Shown here: positions 6,701 to 7,992 of the stretch, piece by piece | Numbering within the stretch: the first letter of the stretch is position 1 | How the letters are laid out: the number at the start of each line of letters is the position of its first letter | Source: Firmicutes bacterium UBA7523 | GTDB lineage: Bacteria > Bacillota > Dethiobacteria > Dethiobacterales > Dethiobacteraceae | Length of the DNA: 7,992 nt | Direction of reading: 5' to 3' | NCBI GenBank assembly: GCA_002479415.1 | Contig: DLMZ01000029.1 | Location: forward strand, 1 to 7,992 | Notes under the pieces: model-generated | What the model was told of the DNA's origin: nothing | The model's database searches: none | The model's input: the letters and a program-made list of their open reading frames with translations, nothing else | Program-made: the position numbers and the translations under genes

Positions 6701-7992
6701 ATGCATCAGTGCAACAAGCGCTAAAGAAAAGTAAAAATAATATTCGGCAGAAATTATTCTCGCTCTGATATCATTAAAATTACTACTTGACTCTAAAGCA
6801 AGTTCAACACTTTCCCCATAGTACCCGCCGTGATATAAAGCTCGTAATTTACAGACTGAGTAGATCATCATCATAGCATTAAAATTACTGTCCCGGATTT
6901 TCATGAGAAAATCTTCTTCACTAAAAATATCATCATCAAAGCTGCGGCAACTATGTGTTAACCCCTTTAAGTTTGACGCGAGCTGACGGTAAATTTCAAA
7001 ATGCATTGTGGGGTCTTCGAGCTTCATTCTCTTTGTAAATTCCAGATATTTATTACATATATCAATAATCTCATCCAGCTTGCTGCCTAAGAAATATTTC
7101 GTCTCCATAATAAAGGCGAGAGCATACCCGGCAAATAGCAAATCTCCGGCCTCAAGAGCATATTGATAAGCCTTATTGAAATAATATATATCCTTTTCAG
7201 CATGCTCCTCCCAATGTCTGAGAAAAGCGCCCACACCCAAATACACTCTACACATAACAGAAGGATTGCCGTATTTTTCACAAAGCTTAACAGCTAATTG
7301 CTCCATCTGATATGCAGTCTTTAAATCTCCCAAACCACTGCCGCAAAGAATACCATATCCGCCAAAAGCAAAAGCAGATGAAGCTGTGTTGCCAAATTTT
7401 AGAGAGAATCTTGCCATTTTCAGCATAATCAAAATATAGAAATCCTGATTTACGCTATTGGCTGTTGATGATAGATACATGAGCAGTTCCATTATTCTAA
7501 TTTGCTCGGGATTATTCATACTAGGCAAATTACAAAGGTCCTCGGCGGATTTCCCAAACATCTCTAATTTAATGGTAATTATTTCTCTAAACAATAAATT
7601 TTTGCTCGGATGAGAAGAAAGCCTAAAGCCAAGTAGATTCAAAGCCTTTAAACAGAGCCTAATCACCTTCCCATGGTTGCCCTGGTTAGCTGCAAAGGCC
7701 ATTTTTAACAAATATATTTCTGATTTCTTTAAATTCGTTGCAGCATAACTTAATAGTATTTCAAACAGCTTTTCAGCATTGTTAAAATTACCGCATAGAT
7801 ATTCGCACTGCGAACACTCAAAATACAAAGAATATGTTAAATCATAACATTGCTGCCAACAGTTTTTCGGAAGCAAAGAAATACCCGTTAACAAATAACT
7901 CAGCGCCGAAGAATAAGCGCCAGACTCCTTTGCCTTCACTCCGGCAATTAAGTTGTACTCGCAAATATTCAACCACTCATCTTTACCGTCAA
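3722..7992 (-). CDS. Large multidomain sensor kinase: TPR-like, GAF, PAS-like, Hpt, CheA-type HATPase and CheX domains (5' end outside the window)
   Basis: Numbering here counts from the TTG at 7972. The frame stays open to the window edge, so that codon is probably internal. Residues 1 to about 545 are helical TPR-like repeats. Their opening, with AGVKAKESGAY and CEYLCGNFNNAEKLFEILL, resembles the region following the AAA+ domain in large AAA/GAF kinases. A GAF domain spans about 595-745, a coiled coil about 747-780 and a PAS-like region about 780-895. Next comes an Hpt domain with phospho-acceptor H958 in VHTFKGSFHQFG. The CheA-like HATPase has an N-box with N1125 and D1128, DDGRGL (1165-1170), the FADNFSTK stretch and SGRGVGL (1217-1223). 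No CheW-like P5 domain follows. Instead residues about 1265-1416 form a CheX-like phosphatase with D1350-x3-E1354-x2-N1357 and P1379. The protein is probably cytoplasmic, since I see no transmembrane segment. It likely phosphorylates and dephosphorylates the CheY-like protein encoded 24 nt downstream. The input signal is unknown. Confidence 0.9.
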   Translation of the reverse strand, partial: DGKDEWLNICEYNLIAGVKAKESGAYSSALSYLLTGISLLPKNCWQQCYDLTYSLYFECSQCEYLCGNFNNAEKLFEILLSYAATNLKKSEIYLLKMAFAANQGNHGKVIRLCLKALNLLGFRLSSHPSKNLLFREIITIKLEMFGKSAEDLCNLPSMNNPEQIRIMELLMYLSSTANSVNQDFYILIMLKMARFSLKFGNTASSAFAFGGYGILCGSGLGDLKTAYQMEQLAVKLCEKYGNPSVMCRVYLGVGAFLRHWEEHAEKDIYYFNKAYQYALEAGDLLFAGYALAFIMETKYFLGSKLDEIIDICNKYLEFTKRMKLEDPTMHFEIYRQLASNLKGLTHSCRSFDDDIFSEEDFLMKIRDSNFNAMMMIYSVCKLRALYHGGYYGESVELALESSSNFNDIRARIISAEYYFYFSLALVALMHRLSAEERSKYWSKLKKNQRQLKKWADACNANFLHKYLLVEAEIAHLQRKYLNATTLYEKSIEQANKNGFQQDEAIANELAAKFFLSKGNKKVAKLYFMEAYHKYLHWGAEAKANSLKEEFVSVLSIYFHAGEKSIFASGQKDSAATTVKLTDKNMVQLDLDTIIKASRAISSEIGLQQLLKNLMDIIIESAGAQKGFLILEKEGALCIEAQGGSDLEESILLQSLPLDMCKELSTAIVQYVARTKEHVVLSDASMEGIFKRDSYIISNQSKSILCIPVVDHNKLIGIVYLENNLSTHAFTFERVELIKILSSQAAISIENARLYSSLKQSRDEIERWNHVLEQEVRQRAGAIKNLLNNAGQGFLSFGESLMIDEEYSQECINIFGSQIDRNKFCDLIFAENREQRELSETILTEIFNEADQSKIALFLPLLPEEVVINQRYIKIEYKFLIEEQPLKRKKIMAILTDFTEKRLLEIQMKEEESALRMFVRVVSHDSDFNACVREFNNFCKNRINNLIISNRAFQEILSEVYRQVHTFKGSFHQFGLLKLTNKLHQLETELSNLAKNIEESGISDLLHCLNKFNLGNWPEEDEEIAVLESMLGKNFLSGNDGHFVMQEKIIEVERKMLSVLSPPEVNLLLPEIRKLRARPFRDLMKDYPEYFATMADKLEKLVNPLVIEGGEFLVETERYYSFAKSLGHIFRNMLDHGIESVEERIALNKIEYGKVSCVVDTVDNQIVVTIRDDGRGLDIQKIRRVSIEKGIHSEEKINNLTDEEIVPLIFADNFSTKTEVTELSGRGVGLAAVRNESERLGGKIEAAALVDAGTEFRIVLPYCSLAEEATVSIPIVMNALFDAANACLPEMTGILINKQSRLREVVEVALLDVTSFVQVRGILHGVFVMTTTKNFAHEMLTSYAKGSADFKDGDLEDMLGEVLNILTGRLPKMIPELEDRIMLGLPFALSARRASVNCPQREIYTFNVDTDRGEIIFSFIANY

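Noticed and set aside
1..7992. Mobile element, prophage attachment or CRISPR signals, considered because a tRNA end lies at the edge
   Set aside because: I found no integrase, transposase, direct repeat of the tRNA 3' end or regularly spaced repeats in the window.

Overview
The window looks like chromosomal DNA of a moderately A+T-rich Bacillota bacterium, probably in the Clostridia/Negativicutes range. The basis is the ftsE-ftsX gene pair followed by a PcsB/EnvC-type coiled-coil gene, strong Shine-Dalgarno sequences paired with TTG and GTG starts, and a DUF3048 (YerB-like) domain, a family I associate mainly with Gram-positive bacteria. This placement is inference; I could not run a homology search. 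All four protein genes lie on the minus strand, so the map reads right to left.

Right part (3722-7992): the 3' portion of a very large signalling protein whose reading frame runs off the right edge. In order it carries a long TPR-like helical region, a GAF domain, a short coiled coil, a PAS-like region, an Hpt domain, a CheA-like HATPase domain and a C-terminal CheX-type CheY-P phosphatase domain. A single-domain CheY-like response regulator follows after 24 nt. A strong intrinsic terminator then closes this two-gene unit. Kinase, phosphotransfer site, phosphatase and receiver are therefore encoded side by side, with no MCP, CheW-like domain or DNA-binding output in view.

Middle and left part (152-3150): ftsE (TTG start, good Shine-Dalgarno), ftsX (11-nt overlap with ftsE) and a secreted or membrane-anchored protein. 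In the usual arrangement FtsEX controls a coiled-coil protein that ends in, or recruits, a cell-wall hydrolase. Here the coiled coil is fused instead to a complete DUF3048 domain. This is the most interesting observation in the window, because it links a domain of unknown function to FtsEX-controlled envelope remodelling.

Left edge (1-70): the last 22 bases of a plus-strand tRNA, very probably tRNA-Pro, with encoded CCA, followed by a hairpin terminator with a T tract. This tRNA converges on the ftsEX operon. The remaining intergenic DNA (71-151 and 3151-3331) holds short palindromes but no gene or convincing promoter.
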